Below, piece after piece: positions 35,055 through 43,385 of a stretch of DNA of 64,000 nucleotides (the stretch's first letter is position 1; every line of letters begins with the position of its first letter). Position numbers and translations under genes: made by a program. A model generated the notes under the pieces. The model had not been told where the DNA came from. It saw nothing but the letters and a program-made list of their open reading frames with translations, and ran no database searches. Source of the DNA: Vibrio rumoiensis (lineage in GTDB: Bacteria; Pseudomonadota; Gammaproteobacteria; Enterobacterales; Vibrionaceae); assembly GCF_002218045.2 (NCBI RefSeq), contig NZ_AP018685.1:1922001-1986000 (forward strand). Direction: 5' to 3'.

Positions 35055-35783
35055 TTAAGCTTCTTCTACGAAAGCGTCTTTATCTGAAACAGCAACTACG
35101 TCTTTGTTACGACCTTCTGTTACTGCTTGAGCAGCAGCGTTTAGGTATAGTTGTACCGCACGGATTGCATCATCGTTACCAGGGATAACGAAATCAACGC
35201 CATCTGGGTCAGAGTTTGTATCTACAACAGCAAATACTGGGATACCTAGGTTGTTCGCTTCTTTAATAGCAATGTGCTCGTGATCAGCATCGATTACGAA
35301 TAATGCGTCAGGTAGGCCACCCATGTTTTTGATACCACCAAGTGATTTCTCTAGCTTATCCATTTCACGGGTACGCATTAGAGCTTCTTTCTTAGTTAGT
35401 TTCTCAAAAGTGCCGTCTTGAGCTTGAGCTTCGAAATCTTTAAGACGCTTGATTGATTGACGAACTGTTTTGTAGTTAGTCAACATGCCGCCTAACCAGC
35501 GGTTGTTCACGTAGTACTGGTTGCTGTTGATAGCAGCTTCTTTTACTGATTCAGAAGCAGCACGCTTAGTACCAACAAAAAGTACTTTACCTTTACGCTC
35601 ACCGATTTTGCCTAGCTCAGCTAGTGCATCGTTGAACATAGGAACTGTTTGTTCTAGGTTGATGATATGAACTTTGTTACGAGCGCCAAAAATGAAAGGC
35701 TTCATTTTTGGGTTCCAGTAACGAGTTTGGTGACCAAAGTGAACACCAGCTTTAAGCATATCGCGCATTGATACAGTTGCCAT
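35055..35783 (-). CDS. rpsB: 30S ribosomal protein S2
   Basis: Small-subunit protein. 242 residues, starting MATVSMRDMLKAGVHFGHQTRYWNP-like (signature near residue 6-27) and containing the coiled-coil insert near 110-150 (KRLKDFEAQAQ, KLTKKEALMRTREMDKLEKSLGG). FVIDADHEHIAIKEA is near 175. It is the first gene of rpsB-tsf, has a long leader, and is divergent from map. Confidence 0.98.
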   Translation of the reverse strand: MATVSMRDMLKAGVHFGHQTRYWNPKMKPFIFGARNKVHIINLEQTVPMFNDALAELGKIGERKGKVLFVGTKRAASESVKEAAINSNQYYVNNRWLGGMLTNYKTVRQSIKRLKDFEAQAQDGTFEKLTKKEALMRTREMDKLEKSLGGIKNMGGLPDALFVIDADHEHIAIKEANNLGIPVFAVVDTNSDPDGVDFVIPGNDDAIRAVQLYLNAAAQAVTEGRNKDVVAVSDKDAFVEEA

Positions 35784-35973
35784 TATATAATCCTCTATAT
35801 GGGGTTAGGCCTCCACATCCCCCATGATACCGACCCTTCTGCTATTAATAAGCGAAAAAGAGCACCCCGGATCACGTGTCGGAATGTGTGTGATTTAAGA
35901 AATAAGTATATGAAACCCACACGACTTCGCCAATCAATGAAGAGAACCGTTGCGGATTTCGGTGCGCTTTATA
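35784..35973 (-). promoter_or_regulatory. rpsB promoter and long leader (S2 autoregulation region)
   Basis: On the minus strand TGGTATAAA (with -10 TATAAA at 35968-35973) forms an extended -10 element, followed by the GC-rich discriminator GCGCACC typical of stringently controlled promoters. Transcription would start near 35960, giving a leader of about 175 bases that ends in CCCCATATAGAGGATTATAT before the ATG. In E. coli the similar leader binds S2 to repress its own operon; the same is inferred here. Confidence 0.7.
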
Positions 35974-36148
35974 CCATAAAAACAAGCTAAAACACCAGAA
36001 AAACCGACCTTTTCCACGAGAGAATTTTTATTATTTTGTCATTTAATAAATCAGATAAAGACATTTATCCTTAATGTAAACGGATTTCAATTGCGATTAG
36101 AGCGCACTGTTAATACACTAGACACAACAGAGATAACGGATACCAATT

Positions 36149-37027
36149 ATGTCGATCAAAATTAACACCGCGGAAGAAATTGAAAAAATGCGCGTCGCAT
36201 GCAAACTCGCATCGGAAGTATTAGAAATGATTGAGCCTTACGTAAAAGAAGGCGTAACTACCGAAGAACTGAATCAAATTTGCCATGATTACGCATTAGA
36301 AAAAGGGGCTTACTCTGCCCCATTAGACTACCATGGCTACCCAAAATCGATTTGTACGTCAATCAACCATATCGTTTGTCACGGCATTCCAGCCAGCCAA
36401 GATGAGGTCGGTAGTAACGGTCAAATTAAACCTGCTATTTTGAAAAACGGGGATATTGTCAATTTAGATATCACGGTAATCATACCTAACGATCCCAATG
36501 CAGACCTTAGCGTGCGTCCTGAAGGTTATTACGGTGACACATCTAAAATGTTCCTCGTCGGAGAGGTTGCACCGGCCGATAAGCGCTTATGCTTGGTGAC
36601 TCAAGAAGCTCTTTATGTCGGTATGCGTAAAGTAAAACCAGGCGCAACCATCGGCGACATCGGTACTGCGATTGAAAAATACATCAAAGAGAATAACAAA
36701 AAGAATCCTCGCAATAAATTTTCGATTGTGAAAGATTTTTGCGGTCATGGTATCAGTGATGAATTTCACTCTGAACCACAGGTTGTTCATTATAAAAACA
36801 CCGATCGCCGTGTGATGAAAGAAGGCATGATTTTCACAATTGAACCAATGATCAACGCGGGTAAATTCGGTGTGACCGTCGATGCTGAAGATGATTGGAC
36901 AGTGTACACAGGGGATGGTAAAAACTCAGCACAATATGAGCACACCATCTTAGTGACAAAAGAAGGTTGTGAAGTCATGACCCTACGTGCTGAAGAATCC
37001 ATTCCACGTTTAATGAATAATAACTAA
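36149..37027 (+). CDS. map: methionine aminopeptidase, type I
   Basis: Removes the initiator methionine. 292 residues, longer than the 264 of E. coli. The metal ligands are present: Asp in IVNLDITVI, Asp in YYGDTSKMF, His in CGHGISDEFH, Glu in FTIEPMINAG and Glu in AQYEHTILV. The extra length lies in two inserts, one before NGDIVNLD (around SQDEVGSNGQIKPA) and one between the first two metal ligands (around PNDPNADLSVRPEG). Divergent from rpsB, as in many bacteria. Its TAA is followed at once by two CTCGAAA heptads and then a terminator. Confidence 0.97.
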   Translation: MSIKINTAEEIEKMRVACKLASEVLEMIEPYVKEGVTTEELNQICHDYALEKGAYSAPLDYHGYPKSICTSINHIVCHGIPASQDEVGSNGQIKPAILKNGDIVNLDITVIIPNDPNADLSVRPEGYYGDTSKMFLVGEVAPADKRLCLVTQEALYVGMRKVKPGATIGDIGTAIEKYIKENNKKNPRNKFSIVKDFCGHGISDEFHSEPQVVHYKNTDRRVMKEGMIFTIEPMINAGKFGVTVDAEDDWTVYTGDGKNSAQYEHTILVTKEGCEVMTLRAEESIPRLMNNN

Positions 37028-37041
37028 CTCGAAACTCGAAA
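37028..37041 (+). repeat. two CTCGAAA heptads directly after the map stop
   Basis: CTCGAAA at 37028-37034 and again at 37035-37041, starting on the base after TAA. Same arrangement as at 8107 and 43075. Confidence 0.75.
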
Positions 37042-37045
37042 CAGC

Positions 37046-37080
37046 AAAGCCTTTATCTTCTCAATGATAAAGGCTTTTTT
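37046..37080 (+). terminator. intrinsic terminator of map
   Basis: AAAGCCTTTATC pairs with GATAAAGGCTTT around an 8-base loop and runs into T6. Confidence 0.9.
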
Positions 37081-37144
37081 ATTGGTTTTATACTACTGAA
37101 CAGGTACTATCAAAGCAGATTCACTTGTTGCAAGGAATGCATCC

Positions 37145-39772
37145 ATGACGTTTCAATCTCCAGTCTCTCTCGATGACCAACAACTTTCTTCTATGTCGCT
37201 TAAACAGCAATTAGAGTTATTTTCAGACCACCAAAAACAAGCCTTTCTGAAACAGCAGCAGCCTGTTCAAGACTTAGTGTATGAACGTTCATCTTATATG
37301 GATTCAATCCTCAACCGCTTATGGGATTTCTTTGGTTTCACGCACATTGAATCCCTAAGTTTAATTGCGGTTGGTGGCTACGGCCGATCCGAGCTCCATC
37401 CCCTATCAGACATAGATATTTTAATCTTATCGGAAAAAAAGATTTCCGAGGGTGTGAACAAAAAAATCAGCGAGTTCATTACCCTACTCTGGGATTTACA
37501 CCTTGAAGTGGGTCATAGCGTTAGAACACTCAAAGAATGTATTGACGTCGGTAAAGGCGACTTAACCGTTGCCACCAACTTACAAGAAGCCCGTTTTTTA
37601 TGTGGATGTGAAAATACTTATCATCAACTGATCGAAAAAATTTCAGCACCAAGCTTTTGGCCGAGTGAAGTTTTCTATAAAGCCAAGCTCGATGAACAAC
37701 GTGAACGACATGCTCGCTACCATGACACCACTTATAATCTAGAACCCGATATCAAATCTAGCCCGGGCGGTTTGCGTGACATTCATACTTTAGGCTGGGT
37801 AGCCCGTCGACATTTTGGCACCACTTCACTACGAGAAATGAGCTACGCCGGTTTTTTAACCGATGCTGAATATCGAGAATTATTAGAATGCCAAAACTTC
37901 TTATGGAGGGTTCGCTTTGCCCTACATATTGAATTAAAACGTTACGACAATCGATTAACCTTTGGTCATCAAGCTAAGGTCGCTGAGAATTTAGGTTTTA
38001 CCGGTGAAGGCAACCGAGCCATCGAAATGATGATGAAAGAATTTTATCGGACACTACGTCGTGTCGCCGAGCTCAATAAAATGCTACTCAAGTTATTTGA
38101 TCAGGCCATCATGAGTAAGGGGAAACTACCGAATGCCGAAATACTCTCTGATGACTTCCAACGCCGCGGCTCATTAATTGAAGCAAGAAAACCCGCTCTA
38201 TTTCAAGCAAGACCAGAAACCATTTTAGATATGTTTTTGCACATTGCGAATGACTCAACCATTGAAGGCGTGAGCCCTCCGACACTACGCCAATTGCGTA
38301 CCGCAAGACGTAGACTGAATCGATTCTTGCATACCATCCCAGCCGCTCGCGAAAAGTTCATGGCGTTAATCAATCACCCTAATTCATTACATAAAGCATT
38401 CAGCCTAATGCATCGTTTAGGCGTCTTAGCGGCCTATTTACCTCAGTGGAGTCAAATTGTTGGCCAAATGCAATTCGATCTATTCCATGTCTATACGGTC
38501 GATGAACATAGTATGAGAGTGCTTAAACATATTCATTCTTTCAGCCAAATGGAAAACCACAGTAAGCACCCTATTTGCTGTGATATTTACCCTAGAATAC
38601 AAAAGAAAAACTTATTGATCATTGCGGCTATTTTCCATGACATAGGTAAAGGGCGTGGGGGCGATCACTCCGAAATAGGAGCCGTTGAAGCTTATGATTT
38701 TTGTATTGAACATGGACTTTCAAAACCTGAAGCAAAACTTGTCTCATGGCTGGTACAAAATCATTTATTGATGTCCGTCACCGCACAGCGACGTGATATT
38801 TATGACCCAGATGTCATTAGTGAATTTGCGAAAAAAGTCCGCGATGAAGAATATCTAGAAAACCTCGTTTGTTTAACAGTAGCGGATATTTGTGCCACTA
38901 ATCCTGAACTTTGGAATAGTTGGAAACGCACGCTATTAGCTGAGCTTTTCTATTCTACCCAACGAGCATTACGCCGAGGCTTAGAAAATCCTGTCGATCT
39001 TCGAGATCGAATTCGCCATAACCAACATATGGCAGCAGCAATGCTACGTAAAGAAAACTTCACCCCTCGCGAAATTGAAGTGTTATGGCAGCGATTTAAA
39101 GCTGACTATTTCTTACGTCATACACCAAAACAAATCGCTTGGCATGGTGAGCACTTACTTACTCATCCAGCAGATCAACCTCTAGTGTTATTGAGTAAAA
39201 ATGCGACGCGTGGTGGTACCGAGGTCTTTATTTATACCAAAGATAAAGCTAGCTTATTTGGCATGATGGCTGCCGAGCTTGATCGTCGTAATCTCAGTAT
39301 CCACGATGCCCAAATCATGACGAGCAAAGATGGCTATGCTTTAGATACGTTTATGGTACTTGATCAAAATGGCGATCCTATTGAAGAGGTGCGCCACGAG
39401 CAAATCAAACGTTATTTAACCGATGTTTTAAATGGAAAGATTACGGCTAACACGCGCTCACGCCGAGTACCAAATAAACTGAAACATTTCCATGTTAAAA
39501 CCCGTGTCGACTTCATTCCGACTCGTACCGGTAAGCGAAGTTTGATGGAATTAGTTGCCTTGGATACACCAGGGTTACTCGCCCAAATTGGCCAAGTCTT
39601 TGCTCAACTCGGCGTTAACTTACACGGCGCTAAAATCACAACCATCGGTGAGCGAGCAGAAGATTTATTTATCCTTACTTCACCGAGTGGAGGTAGATTA
39701 GAGCCAGAAATCGAAGAAGCATTAAAAATTGAATTAGTAGAGGCAATTAAAACCTTATCACCACATTCATGA
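37145..39772 (+). CDS. glnD: [protein-PII] uridylyltransferase / uridylyl-removing enzyme
   Basis: Primary glutamine sensor: adds UMP to PII when glutamine is low and removes it when high. Its target GlnB is encoded at 14025. 875 residues. The nucleotidyltransferase domain has VGGYGRSELHPLSDIDIL near residue 75; the adjacent SSPGGLRDIHTLGWVARR is near 210. The HD domain has IIAAIFHDIGKGRGGDHSEIGA near 495. Two C-terminal ACT domains (about 700-775 and 805-875) start EVFIYTKDKASLFGMMA and LMELVALDTPGLLAQIG. It follows map after a terminator and is probably separately transcribed. Confidence 0.97.
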   Translation: MTFQSPVSLDDQQLSSMSLKQQLELFSDHQKQAFLKQQQPVQDLVYERSSYMDSILNRLWDFFGFTHIESLSLIAVGGYGRSELHPLSDIDILILSEKKISEGVNKKISEFITLLWDLHLEVGHSVRTLKECIDVGKGDLTVATNLQEARFLCGCENTYHQLIEKISAPSFWPSEVFYKAKLDEQRERHARYHDTTYNLEPDIKSSPGGLRDIHTLGWVARRHFGTTSLREMSYAGFLTDAEYRELLECQNFLWRVRFALHIELKRYDNRLTFGHQAKVAENLGFTGEGNRAIEMMMKEFYRTLRRVAELNKMLLKLFDQAIMSKGKLPNAEILSDDFQRRGSLIEARKPALFQARPETILDMFLHIANDSTIEGVSPPTLRQLRTARRRLNRFLHTIPAAREKFMALINHPNSLHKAFSLMHRLGVLAAYLPQWSQIVGQMQFDLFHVYTVDEHSMRVLKHIHSFSQMENHSKHPICCDIYPRIQKKNLLIIAAIFHDIGKGRGGDHSEIGAVEAYDFCIEHGLSKPEAKLVSWLVQNHLLMSVTAQRRDIYDPDVISEFAKKVRDEEYLENLVCLTVADICATNPELWNSWKRTLLAELFYSTQRALRRGLENPVDLRDRIRHNQHMAAAMLRKENFTPREIEVLWQRFKADYFLRHTPKQIAWHGEHLLTHPADQPLVLLSKNATRGGTEVFIYTKDKASLFGMMAAELDRRNLSIHDAQIMTSKDGYALDTFMVLDQNGDPIEEVRHEQIKRYLTDVLNGKITANTRSRRVPNKLKHFHVKTRVDFIPTRTGKRSLMELVALDTPGLLAQIGQVFAQLGVNLHGAKITTIGERAEDLFILTSPSGGRLEPEIEEALKIELVEAIKTLSPHS

Positions 39773-39789
39773 CTATCACTATAATATAA

Positions 39790-39880
39790 CCAAGTAGGCT
39801 TCAAAGTGCAGAATGAAAACCGTTAGACAAAACTAAAGCTTGATTATTCTTGCTAAAAATCGCACTTTGAGGTTACTTGG
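39790..39880. repeat. 91-base inverted-repeat element between glnD and the DUF3461 gene
   Basis: The left arm CCAAGTAGGCTTCAAAGTGC (39790-39809) and right arm GCACTTTGAGGTTACTTGG (39862-39880) are nearly perfect inverse copies, with 52 bases between. Similar arms occur at 46281-46336 and 23952-24018. Confidence 0.8.
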
Positions 39881-39935
39881 AGATAAAAGTAAACTGCAAC
39901 ATTCATCTTTTGTTTTAACTAGAGGTAAATGATTT

Positions 39936-40319
39936 ATGTATCCAAATTTAGAAAAACTTGGTATTCCAGACACATCCCTCATTGCTCGCTATAGCTTGCG
40001 CCAAGAAGCCCAAGTTGATGTACTAAAAATTTACTTTCACAAACAAAAAGGTGAACTGTTTGCTAAAAGCTTAAAGTTTAAATACCCACGTCAGCGTAAA
40101 AACATTCGAGTGCACAACCAATCAGGGCAATACAAAGAAACGACCGAAGTCAGCCCGAATCTTACTCAAGTAATGACTGAGCTAAATCAAATCACCAAAC
40201 CTAAAGAAATGGACAGCTCAGACATTAAACATAAAATCTTGACCGATCTCCGTCATTTAGAGAAAGTGGTTGCAGGTAAAATCGCAGAGATTGAAGCGGA
40301 CTTAGAAAAGCTGAAATAA
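39936..40319 (+). CDS. DUF3461 family protein
   Basis: A small soluble protein of 127 residues, beginning MYPNLEKLGIPDTSLIARYS. It resembles the DUF3461 family found in Vibrio and related gammaproteobacteria, where it commonly follows glnD. It is rich in lysine and ends in a helical, possibly coiled-coil segment (about residues 95-127: LTDLRHLEKVVAGKI, EIEADLEKLK). Function unknown. AGAGG lies about 12 bases before the ATG. The stop is followed one base later by seven copies of AGCCGAG. Confidence 0.85.
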   Translation: MYPNLEKLGIPDTSLIARYSLRQEAQVDVLKIYFHKQKGELFAKSLKFKYPRQRKNIRVHNQSGQYKETTEVSPNLTQVMTELNQITKPKEMDSSDIKHKILTDLRHLEKVVAGKIAEIEADLEKLK

Positions 40320-40320
40320 G

Positions 40321-40369
40321 AGCCGAGAGCCGAGAGCCGAGAGCCGAGAGCCGAGAGCCGAGAGCCGAG
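40321..40369. repeat. seven perfect tandem copies of AGCCGAG
   Basis: Forty-nine bases, seven exact copies, starting two bases after the DUF3461 stop (40317-40319). Same unit as the ten-copy array at 2871-2940. Confidence 0.97.
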
Positions 40370-40463
40370 AAGATTGTGCCCTGCACCTAACTCGAGTCAA
40401 GTCTTTTTCTCTCTTGCCTTTGCTCTTGGGCTTCCGAGCGTAGCGTCCTCGAAACTCGTCCCT
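40370..40463 (-). repeat. unique part of the composite element, 3' of truC
   Basis: Shares ordered blocks with 2941-3012. On the minus strand, just after the truC stop, it reads CGAGTTTCGAGGACGCTACG then CTCGGAAG. This contains the core GGACGCT(A/G)CGCT also seen after xni. It therefore points in the sense direction of truC. Confidence 0.75.
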
Positions 40464-40464
40464 A

Positions 40465-41262
40465 TTAACTCGCTACACTCACTTGCCAACCAAACTCGGC
40501 AATCAAGCGATTCCACACCTCATCGAATCCAGCTTCAATAACAATATTCTCATCCGTGTATGGATGTTTAAACTCCAACTTACTGGCGTGTAGCATCAAA
40601 CGCTTTGCGTCATAAACATCTCTAAATAGGCGATTTTGCTTACCATCACCATGAGAGGTATCCCCTAAAATAGGATGACGTAGATGTGCCATGTGACGAC
40701 GCAATTGGTGTTTACGCCCAGTTAATGGTTTCATCTCAACCAAACAAAAACGACTGGTCGGAAAGCGGCCTGTTGAGTGGGGAACTTCTACTTTCGCGAG
40801 TGGTTGGTAATCGGTAATCGCAGACTGCGCTTCAACTTCTTTTGAGGCAAACTTATCGGCTATTTTGTCTTGTTCTTTTTTCAGAGGGTAATCAAGACGG
40901 TCACCTTCTTCAATCCAACCGCGCACAATCGCATGATAGGTTTTCACAAACTGATGCTCAGCAAACATTGGCGCGGCTTTTGAGGCAAATTCGCTCGATA
41001 ATGCAAACAATAGAACACCGGATGTAGGGCGATCAAGTCGATGCAAAGGAAACACGTGTTGGCCAATTTGATCACGCAAAGTTTGCATCACAAATTGAGT
41101 TTCATGACGATCCAACCATGAACGATGCACTAACATTCCTGCAGGTTTATTAACCGCGATAAAATACTCATCACGATACACCACTTCAAGCTCTATCGTT
41201 TCAACTTGTGTTTCTTCCACTGATAGTTGGTCAACCAACTCAGGGTTATCTTCTACATTCAT
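40465..41262 (-). CDS. truC: tRNA pseudouridine(65) synthase TruC
   Basis: Makes pseudouridine 65 in tRNAs. 265 residues; RluA-family core with YFIAVNKPAGMLVHRSWLD near 32, the catalytic HRLDRPTSGVLLFAL near 74, FVKTYHAIVRGWI near 110 and TGRKHQLRRHMAHLRHPILGD near 190. The N-terminal 25 residues are an acidic extension. Start overlaps the yqcC stop by four bases, the known yqcC-truC operon. Confidence 0.95.
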   Translation of the reverse strand: MNVEDNPELVDQLSVEETQVETIELEVVYRDEYFIAVNKPAGMLVHRSWLDRHETQFVMQTLRDQIGQHVFPLHRLDRPTSGVLLFALSSEFASKAAPMFAEHQFVKTYHAIVRGWIEEGDRLDYPLKKEQDKIADKFASKEVEAQSAITDYQPLAKVEVPHSTGRFPTSRFCLVEMKPLTGRKHQLRRHMAHLRHPILGDTSHGDGKQNRLFRDVYDAKRLMLHASKLEFKHPYTDENIVIEAGFDEVWNRLIAEFGWQVSVAS

Positions 41263-41573
41263 CTAACGGTTTCATCTAATTGATTAAGAATCGGTAATAA
41301 TTCATCGCGATGGGTTTTATTTACCATCGTTTGTTCAAAATAAGCACTCACTTCAAAACCAATCGGCACCTCTGATTGTGATGCAATAAGCTCGCGCATT
41401 TTAGGAATAAAAATCCACTGTAACCATTGAGTGGGTTGCAATGTATCTAAGGAAAAGGGTTGTTCACTATTTAAATCTTGTTTCGGTGGCGATTGCTCTT
41501 CCCATAAGGATAATTGAATAAGTTTATCTTCTAATTGTTCAAGTACGTCGCTTAATTCAATATATTCACTCAT
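41259..41573 (-). CDS. yqcC: YqcC family protein (DUF446)
   Basis: A helical protein of 104 residues from the ATG at 41573, with GGTGG before it. An upstream start at 41669 would overlap the divergent gene at 41655 and is rejected. It contains FSLDTLQPTQWLQWIFIPKMREL, the family's conserved middle, near residue 45-67. Function unknown; co-transcribed with truC by a four-base overlap, which suggests a link to tRNA modification but does not prove one. Confidence 0.9.
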   Translation of the reverse strand: MSEYIELSDVLEQLEDKLIQLSLWEEQSPPKQDLNSEQPFSLDTLQPTQWLQWIFIPKMRELIASQSEVPIGFEVSAYFEQTMVNKTHRDELLPILNQLDETVR

Positions 41574-41654
41574 TTTGTTTCCACCCCTTGATATTCTTGG
41601 CATAAGATACCATTTCATAACGAATAATCTACTCGAATAAATCTGGAAGCTGAT

Positions 41655-42728
41655 ATGAATGCAATACACAACCTAAGCCAACTATTAGAACAAAGTCAGT
41701 GCCAGTTTAAAATTTTTGATTTAGGGCGACGCATTCAAGCCATTGAAATTAAAGATTTCCAGCAAGTAGAAATGGGACAAAAGCCTTACCCTTACCCGCT
41801 ACAACGTCATGCCAACCTAGCAATTGCTTACTGGAATAACAGTCAGCAACCTTGGATTTGGTTCTTAAAGTTCCCTCTTGATGAACGCGGACTACTCAAT
41901 CAAACCGATATTGGTAACTTTTTAAAGTATGTGACCGAAGCTTTTTCTGTCAAAGCAAGTGGCGCACTTTTAACCCAAGAACTCACCGAAGATCAGCAAC
42001 AGCATTTGGCCAATAATCCATATACCTTCAAACCAAACGACGACAAAATGGCGGTTTTCCATAGTGTTATTCGAGCCGATTTAGGGTTATCCACCAGCCA
42101 ATATTATGAACATGCTCAACATTATTTTACGGGTGATTTAGGTTGGAATAATTGGCAGACGGTAGGCTTACAGGGTATTACCGACATGTGTAGTCGTTTG
42201 TCAGACCAACAAAACGGCGTGGCAATACGCAAAGCATTAATCAAGCTCGCAGAAGATAACGCCAACCACCCAGCGCTCTACGCTTTACTTGGCGCTTTAG
42301 AACATGTTGAGATTCCCGACAAATTAGCACAGCGATTATCAGAACTGGCAACGCAAGAATGCGAGAAAACTCAACCCGATCTATTTTTATTATCTGCGTA
42401 TGTTCGAGCCTTATCAGGCGCCGATTCACAGCAACTTATTGCTATACTTGAAAAGGTTCTCGCCGATCAAGCGCTTTGTCACGCAGAGGTGTTAATTGCG
42501 ATTGCAGGCCGCTGTTGGGCACAACTGAATACCGAAGCGCGCGCGGTGAAATTTTTACTTCGTCTAGCTCAAACCAAAAACCAAGATTTATTTAACCAAT
42601 TGTTTGCTGACTTGGTGATGATCCCTGATTTACGTTTTACCTTTTTGCCACTGTTAAGCCACACTCCAAGCCCTGAATTGGCGAATGCGCTTTACGCACT
42701 ACAACAGCAAACCAAATCTGCTCAATAA
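41655..42728 (+). CDS. DUF3549 family protein
   Basis: 357 residues, soluble, without signal peptide or membrane segment. It resembles the DUF3549 family known from vibrios. The N-terminal part (1-130) contains FDLGRRIQAIEIKDFQQVE and a tryptophan-rich stretch (AYWNNSQQPWIWFLKFP). The rest is alpha-helical, like a HEAT or TPR solenoid (ALYALLGALEHVEIP, LIAIAGRCWAQLN). Function unknown. It leads a plus-strand group with the DUF3301, 93-residue and UPF0178 genes, separated by 34, 28 and 1 bases. Confidence 0.85.
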   Translation: MNAIHNLSQLLEQSQCQFKIFDLGRRIQAIEIKDFQQVEMGQKPYPYPLQRHANLAIAYWNNSQQPWIWFLKFPLDERGLLNQTDIGNFLKYVTEAFSVKASGALLTQELTEDQQQHLANNPYTFKPNDDKMAVFHSVIRADLGLSTSQYYEHAQHYFTGDLGWNNWQTVGLQGITDMCSRLSDQQNGVAIRKALIKLAEDNANHPALYALLGALEHVEIPDKLAQRLSELATQECEKTQPDLFLLSAYVRALSGADSQQLIAILEKVLADQALCHAEVLIAIAGRCWAQLNTEARAVKFLLRLAQTKNQDLFNQLFADLVMIPDLRFTFLPLLSHTPSPELANALYALQQQTKSAQ

Positions 42729-42762
42729 TTTCATCAGAGAACACAATGGATAAGGATAGCCA

Positions 42763-43074
42763 ATGATAACCGACTTACTGATGATACTTGTTGTGGTGTT
42801 CATTGCTTTCCTGTTTTGGCAACAACGTCGGCAATCAGAATTAGCGCATAAAGCGATTGCTCGTCATTGTGAACAGCTGGATTTACAACTCCTATCTGTG
42901 TCGCTGTTACGTTATCAATTACGCTTACCGGACGGGCGTTTTCAGTTTCATTCTTTATATCAATTTGAATTTTCTGCCCGCGGTGATGATTATTACCAAG
43001 GGCGAGCGATCATGATTGGTTTTAAAGTCGCCAAATTTATGCTGCCACCCTATCGTATTGTCGAAAGTGACTAA
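42763..43074 (+). CDS. DUF3301 family membrane-anchored protein
   Basis: 103 residues with one N-terminal membrane helix (MITDLLMILVVVFIAFLFW) and a basic cytoplasmic-type stretch (QQRRQSELAHKAIARH). The small C-terminal domain is rich in aromatic residues. It resembles the DUF3301 family. Function unknown. It lies in the group that runs from 41655 to 43838. Its TAA is followed directly by the heptad CTCGACA (43075-43081). Confidence 0.85.
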   Translation: MITDLLMILVVVFIAFLFWQQRRQSELAHKAIARHCEQLDLQLLSVSLLRYQLRLPDGRFQFHSLYQFEFSARGDDYYQGRAIMIGFKVAKFMLPPYRIVESD

Positions 43075-43081
43075 CTCGACA
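43075..43081 (+). repeat. single CTCGACA heptad directly after the DUF3301 stop
   Basis: Starts on the base after TAA, as at 8107 and 37028. A single heptad alone would be weak evidence; it is listed because the position is the same. Confidence 0.5.
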
Positions 43082-43102
43082 TAGATTAAAGAGACCAGAA
43101 AT

Positions 43103-43384
43103 ATGCAAACACACGATGTAACACAAGAGCTACATAGAGTACTTTCTGCCATCACCGAGGAAGGCAAAGAACCAAGCGTTGCATTGGTTAAGTCTAGGCT
43201 CTCAATCCCGGTTCCTATGCCGGCAATTATTGCCACACTAAAATCGTGGAAGTCATCTCATAAAGTGCCAAAAGTAGAAGTTGCGAGTACTGAAAACACA
43301 TTATCCGCAGAGGAGCGCATTGCTCAACTAGAAAAGTTAGTTAACGATTTAAGCCAACGTTTAGCGGCACTAGAAAGGAAATAA
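43103..43384 (+). CDS. small conserved-looking protein of unknown function
   Basis: 93 residues. I do not recognise a named family. Residues 1-55 look like a small helical, possibly nucleic-acid-binding domain (VTQELHRVLSAITEEGKEPS, VALVKSRLSIPVPMPAIIATLKSWK), somewhat like the N-terminal domain of KfrA-type proteins. Residues 65-93 form a short coiled coil (EERIAQLEKLVNDLSQRLAALER). The gene ends one base before the UPF0178 start and AAAGAGACCAG precedes its ATG. Frame, spacing and composition all support a real gene. Confidence 0.75.
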   Translation: MQTHDVTQELHRVLSAITEEGKEPSVALVKSRLSIPVPMPAIIATLKSWKSSHKVPKVEVASTENTLSAEERIAQLEKLVNDLSQRLAALERK

Positions 43385-43385
43385 C

